This document shows positions 1 to 10,600 of a DNA stretch of 47,998 nt, in pieces (position 1 is the stretch's first letter; every line of letters starts with the position of its first letter). Both the position numbers and the translations under genes were made by a program. Origin of the DNA: Anaerolineales bacterium. Its GTDB lineage: Bacteria > Chloroflexota > Anaerolineae > Anaerolineales > UBA4823. Below the pieces are notes generated by a model, which did no database searches, had not been told where the DNA came from, and saw only the letters and a list, made by a program, of their open reading frames with translations. The stretch spans positions 1 through 47,998 of the forward strand of contig JAFGBV010000218.1 of the NCBI GenBank assembly GCA_016932955.1. Reading direction: 5' to 3'.

Positions 1-3000
1 ACGCCCATGCCGGCGATGCCGGTGGTTTCATAGGTCTTGGAGACCTCGAAAACCGGAGCCAGGACCGTAAGCGGGAGATCGAACTCGTTGTTGTCCCAAT
101 TGACCTCGACATCGGTTGGGCTATCGCCATAGGCTTCGATGTGGTTGACGAGCACATCCCCGCCCTGCACGGTATCCTCGATCTGAACAACGACATCGAA
201 GGACCAGATACTGCCCGGCCCCATCGAACCCCAATCCCAGGTGATAGTGGTGCCATCGTTGTACGAAGGATGCCAGGTGGCGTTCGGATCCCAGTGAGCA
301 GTGGCAGTAATGAAAATCATCCCGTCGGGAAGTATCTCAGTAATGTGGCTGCCGGACAAAGGACTGGTACTCCAGGGCCAAACGTTCTGGTTGCCGAACT
401 CCACGGTGAAGGTGAGAATCTCACCAGGAAGCGGCTCGCCGCCGCTGAGCCACTTTTCCACGTAGACATCCGGGCCGGTATAGGCAGTCACCTCGTCGTA
501 GTTATCCTCGGGGTAGACATCATCCGGTACGGGCGCCTCGATGGTGTTGACAAAGGTCAAGCCTTGCACATCGTGGATGCTGCCATCCAGGTCAACGCCA
601 AAGAAAAGGTACCAGTTCCAGCCTTGCTCGATGCGGTGCACATCCCAGACCAGTTGGCCACCCAGATCATAGAAGTCGACATCCCCCGAACCCCAGTTGT
701 GCCACCAGCTCCCATTGAAGGTAGTGGATACGGGCAGGGTATCGGTGACGAGAATGTTCTCCAGAACAGTGGTGCCAACATTCATCACCCTCACATCATA
801 AGTGAGCGATCCTTCCCAGTTCCAGCTGTAACTTTTGGTGATGATCAGGTTGGGGCCGGGCTCGCGCACGAAGACGGAGACGCAGGCCGCGTTATCATAA
901 GGCCAGCCATCCTCGCCATCGATGCTACCCTCGGCGCAGTTGACCAGCTCAGTGCCGGGCAATGTATCGGGGTCGATGCTGAGGTGCACGTAGAGGTCAT
1001 GCCACTCGCCGGGCTGGATGATGCCCCAATCCCAGTAAGCCACCCCATCCACGATATCTGTGGGCAGGAAGGGAACCTGGGTCTGGCTCTCTGGATCCCA
1101 GAGGCGGGATTCGACGAAGGTGGTACCGGCGGGCAGGGTGTCCGTGAGCACCAAGTCAAATGGCATATTGCCATGGTTGCGGAAGCTGAGGTGGTATTCC
1201 AGCACACCATCCGGCACCAATACACCCCAATCCAGTTCCTTCCACACGGCAAGATCCCAGCGCGGCGAGGTGGTCCACACATCGTTGCGCATCTGGTAGT
1301 TATCACCGATCGTAGTGCTCAGCTCGGCGGCGGTGGTGATCTCTACGGTGTTGGTCAACTGCGTGCCGTAGCCTACCGCCGGATCGATCTCCAGCCACAC
1401 CAGGATACGGGATCCCCAATTACCGGGGATGCTGGGCGCGGTCAGGATCAGTTGATCGGGTGTGGAGCCCGCGTCGTCCCAGAGGTTGTAGCCGTTTTCC
1501 GAGTACCAGTCCACCACCGAGGTGCTCAGCGGCAGGGTTTCGGTGAGGGTCACCGCACCGCTGGCAACGGAATGGTTATTGCCGTAGTTGATCTCCCACA
1601 GCATGGTCTGCCCGGGGGTTGGGTCACCGGGGACGGGGTTCTTGTTCACATACAGGTTTGGTGCCTCGTCACTGACATACACACAGGCTTCGGTATGGTT
1701 GTTGCCCCAGTTTCCATCGAACATCACGAATACATCCGCATGGTTGCACAGCCATTCGCCGGGGTCGGCAGTGTTGTTGAGCACGACCTCGAAGCTCCCT
1801 TCCTCGCCCGGCTCAAGTGGGCCAAAGGTCCACGCTACCCAGCCAGAGCCAGGGGTTGCTCCAACGCCACTATTATCAGAAACGTAGGTCAGTGAGACCG
1901 GCAATGTATCGGTAATGGTGAAGGTATCTGCCGTAGCATCGCCGTCATTGCGGTAATAAATGGTAAATATAACCGAACCGCCAGGCATCACAGTGCCACT
2001 GCCCCAGGTCCATTTCTCCACGCGCAGGTCAGGTGCGGGCTCGCGGAAGACGTTGATCACGCGATCCTCGTCCGGCTCGACGTACATCACCGCTACATCC
2101 TGCCCGGGCTGGATATCCCACTCGGTATCATGATCCCACTGGCAGAAGTACTGCGGGTCGCCATCCGGCCCTGCAGTGGAATACTTTGCATCCACGCCTC
2201 CCGGCGCGCCCCAGGGGTGGCATTCCACGGCGAGATCTTCTGTAAACCAACCAGCGGAGATCGGGCCTTCGATACTCTCGTTATCCAGGTCGAGGGTACC
2301 GAGGATCTCACCCACTTCAATAACATTGGTGTATCCATCATCCGACTCAAAGTAAACCACATCCCCCGGCTGGATGTCCGGTCGTGAGCCTCCCGCCCAG
2401 TGCTCATCACTGGTTTCAAGGCCCGCGCCGCCCCAGCCGCTCCAGGGGTCGCTCTCCACCTCTGCGGTGCCTTTCACATTCCCCAGGCTATCTTCTACAG
2501 TAATCCAGAAAGTGTGGCCCGTCGGGTATGTGCCACCAACCCAGTCGTCCCTGTAATTGACGCGCATCCAGGGCGGGTCGTAAACGTTGATCACCGTATC
2601 GCCATCAGGCTCGCGGTAGCGTACGGCAATCGTCTGGCCGGGCTGTAAATCAAAAGGTATCGCCGTGAAATCGCATTCAAAGTAGCCCCCATCAGGATCG
2701 ACGGCGTCCACCCACACGCCAGCGCCATTCTCTTCCCAGATCTCGCAGCTCAATCCCAGCGGCACACCCCAGGGGGTATAGATGTTGCCAAAGACCAGAT
2801 CGGCATCATAATCCCAGTCGAAGTCGATCACACCTACCTCCACAGTGAGCATGCTGCCCATTGTCTCGGCAGTGACCAGATCGCCGGGATTGATATTCGG
2901 AGCTTCCGGGGCCCAGGAATGCTCATGGCTGCGGAACCAGCCATCCCCCCCGGCTGTGCCAGTGACTGTATAGGTTTCTCCGGGTCGTTCCAACGTAATA

Positions 3001-6000
3001 GTGACGGGCACGCCGGGCTCCGTATCCACCTCGATCCAATCATGGGCATAGTTCACATCCATGGTCGGCTGGCGCCAAATATTGATCACCCAATCGCCAT
3101 CTGGCTCGCGATAGCGCACTGCGATGTTGTGCCAGGGGTCCAGATCCCAGCCCGGGTCGTCAAAATCGCAGACGATCTGCCCACCATCAGGGTGGACGGC
3201 GTCAGTATAGATGCCCGGACCGCCTTCTTCCCAGATTTCGCAGCCCACTGTCAACGATATCGGAGTGAACCAGGCAGCATGGATGGTGCCGGTGACAACA
3301 TTGGTAGCGTAATTGGCTTCGACATCGATCTGCCCCACCGGGTTCACATCAATCAGCTCGCCCATCAGCTCGGCGGTGATCACATCCCCGGGGTTGATAC
3401 CCGGATCTTCCGGGGCCCAGCTCCATTCCCAGGGGCGGAACCAGTCATCCGCGTCCGCCGTACCGCTGACCGCATATGTATCTATTCCCCTGGTCAGGGT
3501 GAGGGTAACCGGAACGCCGGCCTCCGCATGCACCTGGACCCAATCATGGGCGTAGTTAGCCTCCAGGTAAGGCGCCTGGTAAACATTAATCACGCTGTCA
3601 CCATCTGGCTCATAGTAACGCACGGCGATGTTGTGCCAGGGCTCCAGGTCCCACTCTCCGTCAAAATCACAAACGATCTGCCCGCCACCAGGGTGGACGG
3701 TGTCGGTATAGATCGCCGGGCCGCCCCCCTCCCAGATCTCGCAGCCCACATAAAGGGTATCGGTGAACCAGGCAGCATGGATCGTGCCTGTGACGATATC
3801 GGTATCATAATTGGCTTCGATATCGATCTGCCCCACCGGGGTTACCGTACCTGTCAGGCTACTAACCTGCGCAGTGATCACATCCCCCGGGGCGATATCC
3901 AGGTTCCACGAATCCCAGCCCCATTCATAGGTGCGGAACCAGCCATCCATGCCGGAGGTGCCGGTGATCTCTGCCTTGCCTGCGATGGTGATGGTGATAG
4001 CCTCGTTCGGCAGGGTTTGCAGATCAATCGATTCGTGGGCATAGTTCACATCCATGCGCGCCTGCGGCCAGAAGTAGTAATAATTCACCAGGTCGCCGTT
4101 GAGGGATGGGTAAGTAACTCTGACAGTATCAGATTCCTGCAGATCATAGCCAAAGACTGAGGTATCCAAGGCGTATCCATCGACCGGAACAAACCAATCG
4201 AAATTATTGTCCGGCCCGCCGCTGATCTTGATCAGTGTTTTAGGCGCCTCGCCCCAGATCAGATCGATGTCGGCGTCGGCGTTAATGGTGATCTCCGGGA
4301 TTTGTAACCCGGCCTCCCAGTCACTGCCGTTGGTGAGCGTAATCCAGCGTCCCGGCGAGAGCGGCTCGCTCTGGAAATCGTCATACCAGAAACTGAAGGG
4401 AGAGCCGTCGTGATCGTCGCTGGTCTGCGCCAGCAGGGTGGTACCATCTGTATCGTAAAGATAAGCGGTGATCGTTTCATTGTCCACAGGCGTCCAGCCG
4501 CCCACGCCCCAGGGCAAGTGCATCTCAAAGTAGCGCATGTTCTCGTAGGTCAAAGCGGTGCGCGTGGAGAAGCCACTGATAGGGTCGAAGTAACGCAGGT
4601 CGACCGTTCCGCCGTCGCGCACGTCAAAACCGCTGAAGTCAGCGCTGTAGGGCGAGGCGGCTGTGGCTATGCGTGTGGCCGCGCCGTTGACCGGATAATA
4701 GTCCGCATACCACTGGCGCACGGTTGCCTCGATCTCGCCAGCAGGAGCATCGCCGGTAATGGCATCCCCTGTGGTATCCGCCTGCCAGGAGACATCCGCC
4801 AGCACCAGCTCACCTTCCCAGGAGGGGGTTCGCAGGGTGATGGTGTTGCCAGGTGAAAAGTCGATCGGGCCCCAACCTGGCCCCCACATGAGGTAGCAAA
4901 ACGGCAAACTATTGCCTGCATCGGAAGGGCCGATGGGGTTGGTGCGGGTGTAAATTTCACTCCCGGTATCCAGGGTATAGGTGATCGGCAAATTCGGGCC
5001 ATCCACGCGCATTATGATGCAGTCGCCGTTGCTTGTAGGATCCATATAGGCATCGATGAAGGGCGGGCCAGAGCGCAATTGGGTCTGGTGACCTTCATCG
5101 TCTGCAATCGAGACCAGCACTTCGTCGCGCGGGCGCAGGTCGCCGCTGAAGGCAGCCGCAAATGCGCCGCCTGAGGCAGTATCCTGCGTCTCAGAGTAGA
5201 TCAGGTGCCCCCTGGCCTCCCACTGCCACATGCTCGCCAGGACGATCTCACCATCCGGCGCCTCACCAGAGACCTCTTCAGTGTCCGTATCGAAGGAGAG
5301 GTTAGCCAGGTTGGGGATGGTCTGGCTGATCACGGTACTGTCATCAAAGTACAACTCGACCACATCACCGGGGGCCACATCCACGCCGTCGAATTGGTAC
5401 CAGCCATGCGGCCAATCCGCCCAGTCATCCCCCTCCCAGCGGATATCGGTGGGATAGGTGATGTAGACGGTGGCGTGGATGTTCTGCTCGCGCGGGGCAT
5501 AGCCGCCAATCAGGTTGTACTGCTGCACCAGGAAGACCGGCGGGTTGGGGTAGAGGTAAGCGCGCACATAATTTCCGTCGGCAAAGTAATCTACCGCCAC
5601 CAGGTTATTGGCGCCCAGGTCGATGTCGCTAAAGACGACAGCAAAATCACCGTTGCTGTCGGTGGTGGTGGTTTGCAGCGGCGCACCTGGCGCGGGCGGC
5701 TGAAACCAGGCACCGCTGACGGTGACGGTCACCGGCACGCCTGGATCGGCGCCCTCAATGGTACCTTTAACCTCATCAGCCAGCACATCGATACCCCCGG
5801 TGATTGTCATCGGCGTGATCGTCTCTGCCAGAGCGCCATTAACGTACACTTCCAGCGTGTCATTGCCCAGCAGACTCACCGGCTGCCCGTTCCCGCTGCT
5901 GTCGTAGAGGGGCGTCCAGAAGAAGCCCACACCATCCGCCTGCGCCGCGCCGTAGGCGTCGCCACCGGTAGTGCGGGTGATGGTGACCACATCGCCTGGT

Positions 6001-6230
6001 CCCGCCAACCCCGAGATGTTAAACATCGTCAGGTCAACGGTGAAACCAGGATTGACTGCCTGCTGTACGGCACGCGCCTGAACAGGCGCGGCCTCCTCCT
6101 GCGGAGCGAGAGACTCACTTTTGGGTAATACGCCCCCTGCTTTCTGCGCGGCTGCCAGCGCAGCCGTTGCCAGTCCCAGCGAAAGCGCCAGAACGGCGAT
6201 GAGGATCAACAAACGCTTTTTCTGTATCAT
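1..6230 (-). CDS. Giant secreted repeat protein with DUF11-type domains (partial, C-terminus outside window)
   Basis: An open frame runs without a stop from ATG at 6230 to the left edge: 2076 complete codons, so the gene is 3'-truncated by the window. GGAGGAAACG directly precedes the ATG. Residues 1-27 form a signal peptide (MIQKKR, hydrophobic core, ALA-type cleavage site). Residues ~45-700 are Ig-like beta-rich sequence. Residues ~720-1390 hold four diverged tandem units of about 165-170 residues, each with NYAHDW-like, PGDVITA, VTGTIHAAWF, GCEIWEE, DGGQIVCDF and RYxEPDGDxVIN blocks. From ~1400 onward an array of ~125-135-residue DUF11-type units carries TDTLP/TETLP/TEILP motifs near residues 1440, 1562, 1695, 1828 and 1964, and a sixth unit starts at the edge. 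DUF11 families are surface or extracellular structural/adhesive proteins; that role is inferred here. The C-terminal anchor is not visible. Confidence 0.9.
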   Translation of the reverse strand, partial: MIQKKRLLILIAVLALSLGLATAALAAAQKAGGVLPKSESLAPQEEAAPVQARAVQQAVNPGFTVDLTMFNISGLAGPGDVVTITRTTGGDAYGAAQADGVGFFWTPLYDSSGNGQPVSLLGNDTLEVYVNGALAETITPMTITGGIDVLADEVKGTIEGADPGVPVTVTVSGAWFQPPAPGAPLQTTTTDSNGDFAVVFSDIDLGANNLVAVDYFADGNYVRAYLYPNPPVFLVQQYNLIGGYAPREQNIHATVYITYPTDIRWEGDDWADWPHGWYQFDGVDVAPGDVVELYFDDSTVISQTIPNLANLSFDTDTEEVSGEAPDGEIVLASMWQWEARGHLIYSETQDTASGGAFAAAFSGDLRPRDEVLVSIADDEGHQTQLRSGPPFIDAYMDPTSNGDCIIMRVDGPNLPITYTLDTGSEIYTRTNPIGPSDAGNSLPFCYLMWGPGWGPIDFSPGNTITLRTPSWEGELVLADVSWQADTTGDAITGDAPAGEIEATVRQWYADYYPVNGAATRIATAASPYSADFSGFDVRDGGTVDLRYFDPISGFSTRTALTYENMRYFEMHLPWGVGGWTPVDNETITAYLYDTDGTTLLAQTSDDHDGSPFSFWYDDFQSEPLSPGRWITLTNGSDWEAGLQIPEITINADADIDLIWGEAPKTLIKISGGPDNNFDWFVPVDGYALDTSVFGYDLQESDTVRVTYPSLNGDLVNYYYFWPQARMDVNYAHESIDLQTLPNEAITITIAGKAEITGTSGMDGWFRTYEWGWDSWNLDIAPGDVITAQVSSLTGTVTPVGQIDIEANYDTDIVTGTIHAAWFTDTLYVGCEIWEGGGPAIYTDTVHPGGGQIVCDFDGEWDLEPWHNIAVRYYEPDGDSVINVYQAPYLEANYAHDWVQVHAEAGVPVTLTLTRGIDTYAVSGTADADDWFRPWEWSWAPEDPGINPGDVITAELMGELIDVNPVGQIDVEANYATNVVTGTIHAAWFTPISLTVGCEIWEEGGPGIYTDAVHPDGGQIVCDFDDPGWDLDPWHNIAVRYREPDGDWVINIWRQPTMDVNYAHDWIEVDTEPGVPVTITLERPGETYTVTGTAGGDGWFRSHEHSWAPEAPNINPGDLVTAETMGSMLTVEVGVIDFDWDYDADLVFGNIYTPWGVPLGLSCEIWEENGAGVWVDAVDPDGGYFECDFTAIPFDLQPGQTIAVRYREPDGDTVINVYDPPWMRVNYRDDWVGGTYPTGHTFWITVEDSLGNVKGTAEVESDPWSGWGGAGLETSDEHWAGGSRPDIQPGDVVYFESDDGYTNVIEVGEILGTLDLDNESIEGPISAGWFTEDLAVECHPWGAPGGVDAKYSTAGPDGDPQYFCQWDHDTEWDIQPGQDVAVMYVEPDEDRVINVFREPAPDLRVEKWTWGSGTVMPGGSVIFTIYYRNDGDATADTFTITDTLPVSLTYVSDNSGVGATPGSGWVAWTFGPLEPGEEGSFEVVLNNTADPGEWLCNHADVFVMFDGNWGNNHTEACVYVSDEAPNLYVNKNPVPGDPTPGQTMLWEINYGNNHSVASGAVTLTETLPLSTSVVDWYSENGYNLWDDAGSTPDQLILTAPSIPGNWGSRILVWLEIDPAVGYGTQLTNTVEITTAAELSTTIGDNYQMRNDVWTTSPRWDLAVWKELDWGVLVPDGVLEYHLSFRNHGNMPFDLVLTDTLPAGTTFVESRLWDPESQTQVPFLPTDIVDGVAYWDWGIIQPGEWHDLYVHLSIDPDTLPGTELVNCAEGSIDGEDGWPYDNAACVSVFVREPGPNLIITKSYSWNWEGSLTYDVRVMNVGTTVLENILVTDTLPVSTTFNGSWWHNWGSGDVDFYDLGGQLVWDVHRIEQGWNWYLFFGVDLDGSIHDVQGLTFVNTIEAPVPDDVYPEDNYDEVTAYTGPDVYVEKWLSGGEPLPGEILTFTVEFGNQNVWPWSTSPLSGSHITEILPDGMIFITATAHWDPNATWHPSYNDGTTITWDWGSMGPGSIWSFDVVVQIEDTVQGGDVLVNHIEAYGDSPTDVEVNWDNNEFDLPLTVLAPVFEVSKTYETTGIAGMG
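2040..4075 (-). repeat. Four coding tandem repeats, ~500 bp period
   Basis: Four successive units of about 490-530 bp lie inside the giant surface-protein gene. The two central units (about 3080-3580 and 3585-4060) are most alike: both carry near-identical stretches such as caggcagcatggat (near 3271 and 3771) and ccatctggctc (near 3097 and 3601). The units nearer 2040-3075 are more diverged. The repeats are in frame and encode the ~168-residue domains described in the parent gene. Confidence 0.75.
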
Positions 6231-6274
6231 CGTTTCCTCCTGTGGCGGGTTATTCTGTTGGATACAATACCGAT

Positions 6275-6300
6275 GGACTGCTTCAAGGGACTGCTTCAAG
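6275..6300. repeat. Perfect 13-bp tandem repeat upstream of the surface-protein gene
   Basis: ggactgcttcaag occurs twice head to tail at 6275-6287 and 6288-6300. It lies 45 bp upstream of the ATG at 6230, between a TATAAT-like -10 at 6361-6366 and the start codon. It could be an operator, an mRNA element or a slippage product. Confidence 0.6.
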
Positions 6301-6360
6301 AAAAGCATTCTGGGAAGTGTGCCAGTGTTCGATGAAGGTGCGTTATTACAACTACGAATT

Positions 6361-6384
6361 ATTATACATTAAATCAACGTTAAA
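6361..6384 (-). promoter_or_regulatory. Possible promoter for the giant surface-protein gene
   Basis: The minus strand carries a perfect TATAAT at 6366-6361 in the 183-bp gap before the gene. The best -35 nearby is only TTGTAT with a 19-bp spacer, so the -35 support is poor. No clear terminator for the upstream operon was seen in the same gap. Confidence 0.4.
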
Positions 6385-6413
6385 GATACAACTTTCTGGC
6401 AATCATCTATTGC

Positions 6414-7202
6414 TCAACGGATCCGGCGCTTCCACTCTTCTTTCAACTGCAGCTCGCGCGGGCTTTCGCCAGAATTGAGCGAGAGAAAATCAAACAAGAG
6501 GCGGTTATATTTCGTAGGCTCATCCAGCATGGGGAAGTGCCCGGAGGCATCAAATTGAATGGCATGGGTGTACTCGGGCAGAGTGTTGGTCACTTCTGGG
6601 TCAGGTGCTTCTACGGCAAGATCATTCAGGCCATGGACAAAGAGACAGGGGGTTGTGATCCCCATGGTCAATTCAAGGAGATTGATCTCCTCTATACTCT
6701 CGAGGGATTTTTGCACCGCACGCAGGTCGGCGCGCGGCGCCTCGTTGCGCGCGGCATCCGCGGCGGGCACTTTGCCCAGCAGCCAATCGACCAGCTCTTG
6801 CAGGCTGGCGGTACGCAGGCGGGCGTTGATCGCTGCATTCGAGAGGGGGAAACCCGCCAGCATCACACGGTCCACAAGGGTGGGGTTGTGCAAGGCAAAG
6901 TTCAGCCCCACCACAGCCCCCAGCCCGTGCCCCACGATGGCGATCTTGCCAATGCCCAGAGCATCCATGAAACCAGAGAGCAGGGCAGACTGATCCTGAA
7001 TGGTGTATTTATCCTCGCGCTTGGCTGTATCGCCAAACCCCCACAGATCCAACGCATAAGTACGATACGAGATCGATGCAGCCTGCATGGTCGGAATCCA
7101 ATAGCGCCACGAACCAACCCAGCCATGCAGGAAGAACAATGGCCTTCCGCGACCCAGGACCTCGTAGTGGATGATATCCTCATCCAGTGTCACAATGCTC
7201 AT
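6414..7202 (-). CDS. Alpha/beta-hydrolase fold protein lacking the nucleophile serine
   Basis: The 262-residue protein has the alpha/beta-hydrolase layout: oxyanion strand FFLHGWVGSW (residues ~23-32), nucleophile elbow near residue 95, acid strand LFVHGLNDLAV and late histidine SGHFPMLDEP. The elbow reads VGHGLGA. The codon between His and Leu is GGG, so glycine replaces the serine of the usual G-x-S-x-G, while the Asp and His equivalents remain. Ordinary esterase or lipase chemistry is therefore unlikely, and a binding, signalling or non-nucleophilic role is possible. It is the last gene of the ten-gene signalling block, 15 bp after the CheY-like gene. A paralogue with an intact GHSMG elbow is the third gene of the same block. 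Confidence 0.85.
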   Translation of the reverse strand: MSIVTLDEDIIHYEVLGRGRPLFFLHGWVGSWRYWIPTMQAASISYRTYALDLWGFGDTAKREDKYTIQDQSALLSGFMDALGIGKIAIVGHGLGAVVGLNFALHNPTLVDRVMLAGFPLSNAAINARLRTASLQELVDWLLGKVPAADAARNEAPRADLRAVQKSLESIEEINLLELTMGITTPCLFVHGLNDLAVEAPDPEVTNTLPEYTHAIQFDASGHFPMLDEPTKYNRLLFDFLSLNSGESPRELQLKEEWKRRIR

Positions 7203-7217
7203 GCGTCTGACCCGTGC

Positions 7218-7592
7218 TTACTTTCCATATTTTTTCAACAACTGGCCCACCCGCGCGGTCAATTGATCCGGGGAAAAAGGCTTGAGGATATACTCCACAG
7301 CGCCGACCTCCAGACCAGTCTGTACTTCTGATTCCTGTCCTTTTGCAGAGAGAAAGACAACCGGGATATCCTTGGTGGCATCGTTCTCCTTCATCGCCTT
7401 GCAAGCCTCATAGCCGGTCATGCGCGGCATGCGCACATCCATCAGGATCAACTCGGGCTGTACCTCGCCAGCAAGTTGGTACGCCTCTTCTCCATTGCTG
7501 GCAGCTACCACCTCGTGGCCGGCAAACTTGAGGGTAAAGGTGATCAAATCACGGATATCTCGTTCATCTTCTGCAATCAATATTTTTGCCAT
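7218..7592 (-). CDS. Single-domain CheY-like response regulator
   Basis: This 124-residue stand-alone receiver domain has the acidic pair in LIAEDE (residues 8-9), the phospho-acceptor Asp in ILMDVRMPRMTG, a Ser in LSAKGQ and the conserved Lys in YILKPF. The ATG at 7592 was chosen over an upstream TTG because AGCGAGGAT lies at ribosome-binding distance and the receiver fold begins with MAKILIAEDE. There is no output domain, so it probably acts by protein-protein contact or as a phosphate shuttle. It follows the multi-GAF kinase gene by 36 bp, and that kinase is the obvious phosphodonor. Confidence 0.93.
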   Translation of the reverse strand: MAKILIAEDERDIRDLITFTLKFAGHEVVAASNGEEAYQLAGEVQPELILMDVRMPRMTGYEACKAMKENDATKDIPVVFLSAKGQESEVQTGLEVGAVEYILKPFSPDQLTARVGQLLKKYGK

Positions 7593-7628
7593 AACTATCC
7601 TCGCTAACAATCAAAGCAGGCTCACAGA

Positions 7629-10600
7629 TCATTGCTCACCTGCCAGTTCTTCTCCTTGCGACTCATAGATCGGTAATGTAAAGGAAAAAGTGCTGCCCAG
7701 CCCCGGCGCGCCGCTACTTTCTAACCAGATGCGCCCATTGTGCATTTCCACCAGGTGCCTGACGATTGATAATCCCAAGCCAGTTCCCGAAGTCGCCAGC
7801 ACGAGGGGATCTTCGCCGCGGAAGAAGCGCTCGAAAACGCGCGGCTGATCTTCAGGCATGATGCCAATACCATTATCCTTTACGTCAGTTTGGATCTCAC
7901 CATCCGCCATGCGGACGGTAATTTCGATCTTCCCGTTGGCGGGGGTGTACTGGAAAGCATTCTCAACCAGGTTGTCTAAGATCTGCTGGACGCGCTCCGG
8001 ATCGCCATAGGCAGGGGGGATTCCCGGGCTGCGATGCAGTTCCACCTGCATCGGACGGCCTTCATCTTCACTACGGCGTATGATAGTTTCGATTGCCCGC
8101 TCAGCCACCTTATGCATATCCAGCGGCTGCATGGACAAAGAAATGCGCCCCGCTTCGATGCGCGAGATATCGAGCAGGTCATTCACCAGAACCGCCAGGC
8201 GCTCGGTGTTGGATTTTACCACTTCGAGGAAGTGGGTCTGCTGAGCGGTCAATTGCCCGGCGGCGCCCATGAGCAAGATTTCCACATAGCCCTTGATCGA
8301 GGTCATCGGGGTGCGCAACTCGTGGCTGACGGTAGCAACGAATTCAGATTTAAGGCGATCTACCTCGATCAGATGAGTGATATCACGGAAGATCGAGACG
8401 GTGCCGAGGAAATCGTTGCGCAGCAGGACCGGAGAAAGGTGGACGGATACCACGCGGCGGTCATCCAGCTCGATCTGCTCCGCGTAAGTATCGCCCGGCA
8501 TATAAGAAGCCGGATCATCCGACCAGGTGCGAATGGTATGCACCCAGGATTGGCCTGCCTTGCCAAACAGGCCAATGAAGTGATCCAGGTTACGCCCCAG
8601 CACCTGCTGGCGCTGCAGGTCAAGAATTCGCTCAGCGGAGGGGTTGAAAAGGGTGATGATCCGGTTGGCATCGGTGACGAGAACGCCATCTGCCACCGCT
8701 TCCAGCATGGCTTGCGAGCGGCTGGTTTCGATATGCTGCGTGCGCAGCATGTCGCCCAGGCGTTCAGCCTGGTCACGGATCAGGTTGTAAAGCTGGGCGT
8801 TGTTGATGGCAACGGCAATCTGCTTGGCAGTCGCTTGCACCAATGTGAGCTGGTGATCAGTAAAGCTATTGGGCTGGCGGTGGAAGAGCAGCAAAGCGCC
8901 CAGCACCTCCTCGCCCATCATCAAGGGCACAGCGATTGCGCTGCGATGCTCGCTGGGGTGATCCACCCGTTGCATCCAGCGCTCATCCTGCTGTAGATCT
9001 GGGATCAGTGCGGATTGGCGCATCGTGACCACCCACCCTGCAAGCCCTTCATTGGGCTTGAAACGGGTAATCTGACCACCCTTGGGAGGCGGCGTGGTGT
9101 AGCCCAATGAGGCGCGCAAGAATAGAGCGGCTTCTTCTGGGTGAACAAGCATAATCAGGCTGTGCTCGGCGCTAATCGCCTCATTCAAAACCGCCAGAGT
9201 GCGGTTCAATACCAGGTCCAGGTCCAGGCTCGCAGAAAGCTCCGTGATGATGTCCAGCAGAGTCTGCGTGCGGTTATGCTCCTGCTCAAGTTCCTGTGTG
9301 CGCTCGGCAACCCGGTGGGCCATGTCGGCAGCATATTCTTCGGTGGTCTGGAAGAGACGGGCATTATCAAAAGCGACTGCCAATTGATTACCGATCTGGA
9401 GTAAGAAGCGGAGCTGCTGATTACCAAATGCATTAGGCTGGTAAGACATCACCGAGAGCACACCAGCAATCGACCCGCGCACAATGAGCGGCACACCTAA
9501 CCAGGAGCGAACCGGATCGCCAATGGTAACGCCCTGGATTGGGAGGCGATCGCGCTCTTTTTCCATATCGCGCACAATAAAGGGCGCGCCGGTTTGGATG
9601 ACATACTCGCTGAACGATGTACCCTTGCGCTCGATGGTGATAGGGCCAATCTTCTCGCTGCGGTCCAAGAAGCGGACAACCAAACTATCTGTTCCACTCT
9701 GCAAGGATAGACCCGCCGCATCAGCCTGGAGCATGCGGACAGAATTTTCGAAGACAGTATCGATCAGCTTATCCTGGTCGAGCACCTGCGAAATACTCAC
9801 TCCCAAATCATAGAGCGATGTCAGCTCGGCGCTGCGCGCCTGGGTCTCAGCAAACAGGCGCTGAGTCTCTTCAAACAAACGGGCATTCTGGATGGTCACG
9901 GCAGCCTGGTTGCCAATCGTACGCCCCAGCTCCACTTCATCCATATCAAACCGGCGGCGTGTGTGAGAGATCACAATGAGAAGCCCCTGCAGATCAACCC
10001 CCGTCGCGAGCGGCACCACCATAATGGCTTTCGTCTTGCGTGCAGCCAGGAATTCACGCAGAGGAGAAAGCTCTTCCTCGCGGAGGATATTTTCACTCAG
10101 AAATACGCCCAGGGTTTCGCGGATGCGCTCGTAGATCATACAGTGAGGCACCTCTACAGGATAAGCTATCTCTAAAGCAGGATCTTCGGTATGCAGCAGA
10201 GCTTTACCCTCCGTATTGAAGAGCAAACCCAAAACAGCATCGCCCGCCAGCGCCTGGCGCATCTCGTGGGTGGTCACGCGCAGGATGTTCATCAGGTCCA
10301 GCGAACCGCTCAGTTCGCCGGAAAGGCGATTGAGCAAGGCAAGGCGCTGCGAGCGCTCAGCCAGCTCGACGGTACGGCTGGTGCTATCTTCAAAGAGGGT
10401 GGCATTCACCAGTGCCACCGCTGCCTGACCAGCAAAGGTAACCACAGCCGCAATATGATCCTGAGTGTAAAAGTGAGGTTCTGCCTTTTCAAAAGCCAAA
10501 ACACCTACAACCTCAGATTTTGAAAGCAAGGGAACACCCAACCAGGAAAGGTATTGATGCTCGACGAGAGAGGTGAAACGGGGATCCTGGCGCACATCGC

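Noticed and set aside
141..1895. Plus-strand open frame of 584 codons
   Set aside because: It lies antisense to the giant surface-protein gene, whose minus-strand frame is uninterrupted and has signal peptide and repeat structure. The plus translation is low-complexity with no domain and no ribosome-binding site.
2040..4075. Possible CRISPR array because of regularly spaced similar segments
   Set aside because: The period is about 500 bp, the repeats are diverged and in frame, and they encode protein domains.
2919..4160. Plus-strand open frame of 413 codons with internal repeats
   Set aside because: The repeats are simply the antisense reading of the tandem units in the minus-strand gene.
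5205..6128. Plus-strand open frame of 307 codons
   Set aside because: Antisense to the N-terminal part of the giant surface protein; no start signal or recognisable domain.
6537..7331. Plus-strand 264-codon ORF
   Set aside because: Antisense to the hydrolase and CheY-like genes, both with clear family motifs.
8034..8996. Plus-strand open frame of 320 codons
   Set aside because: Antisense to the kinase core (HisKA, PAS), which has clear motifs on the minus strand.
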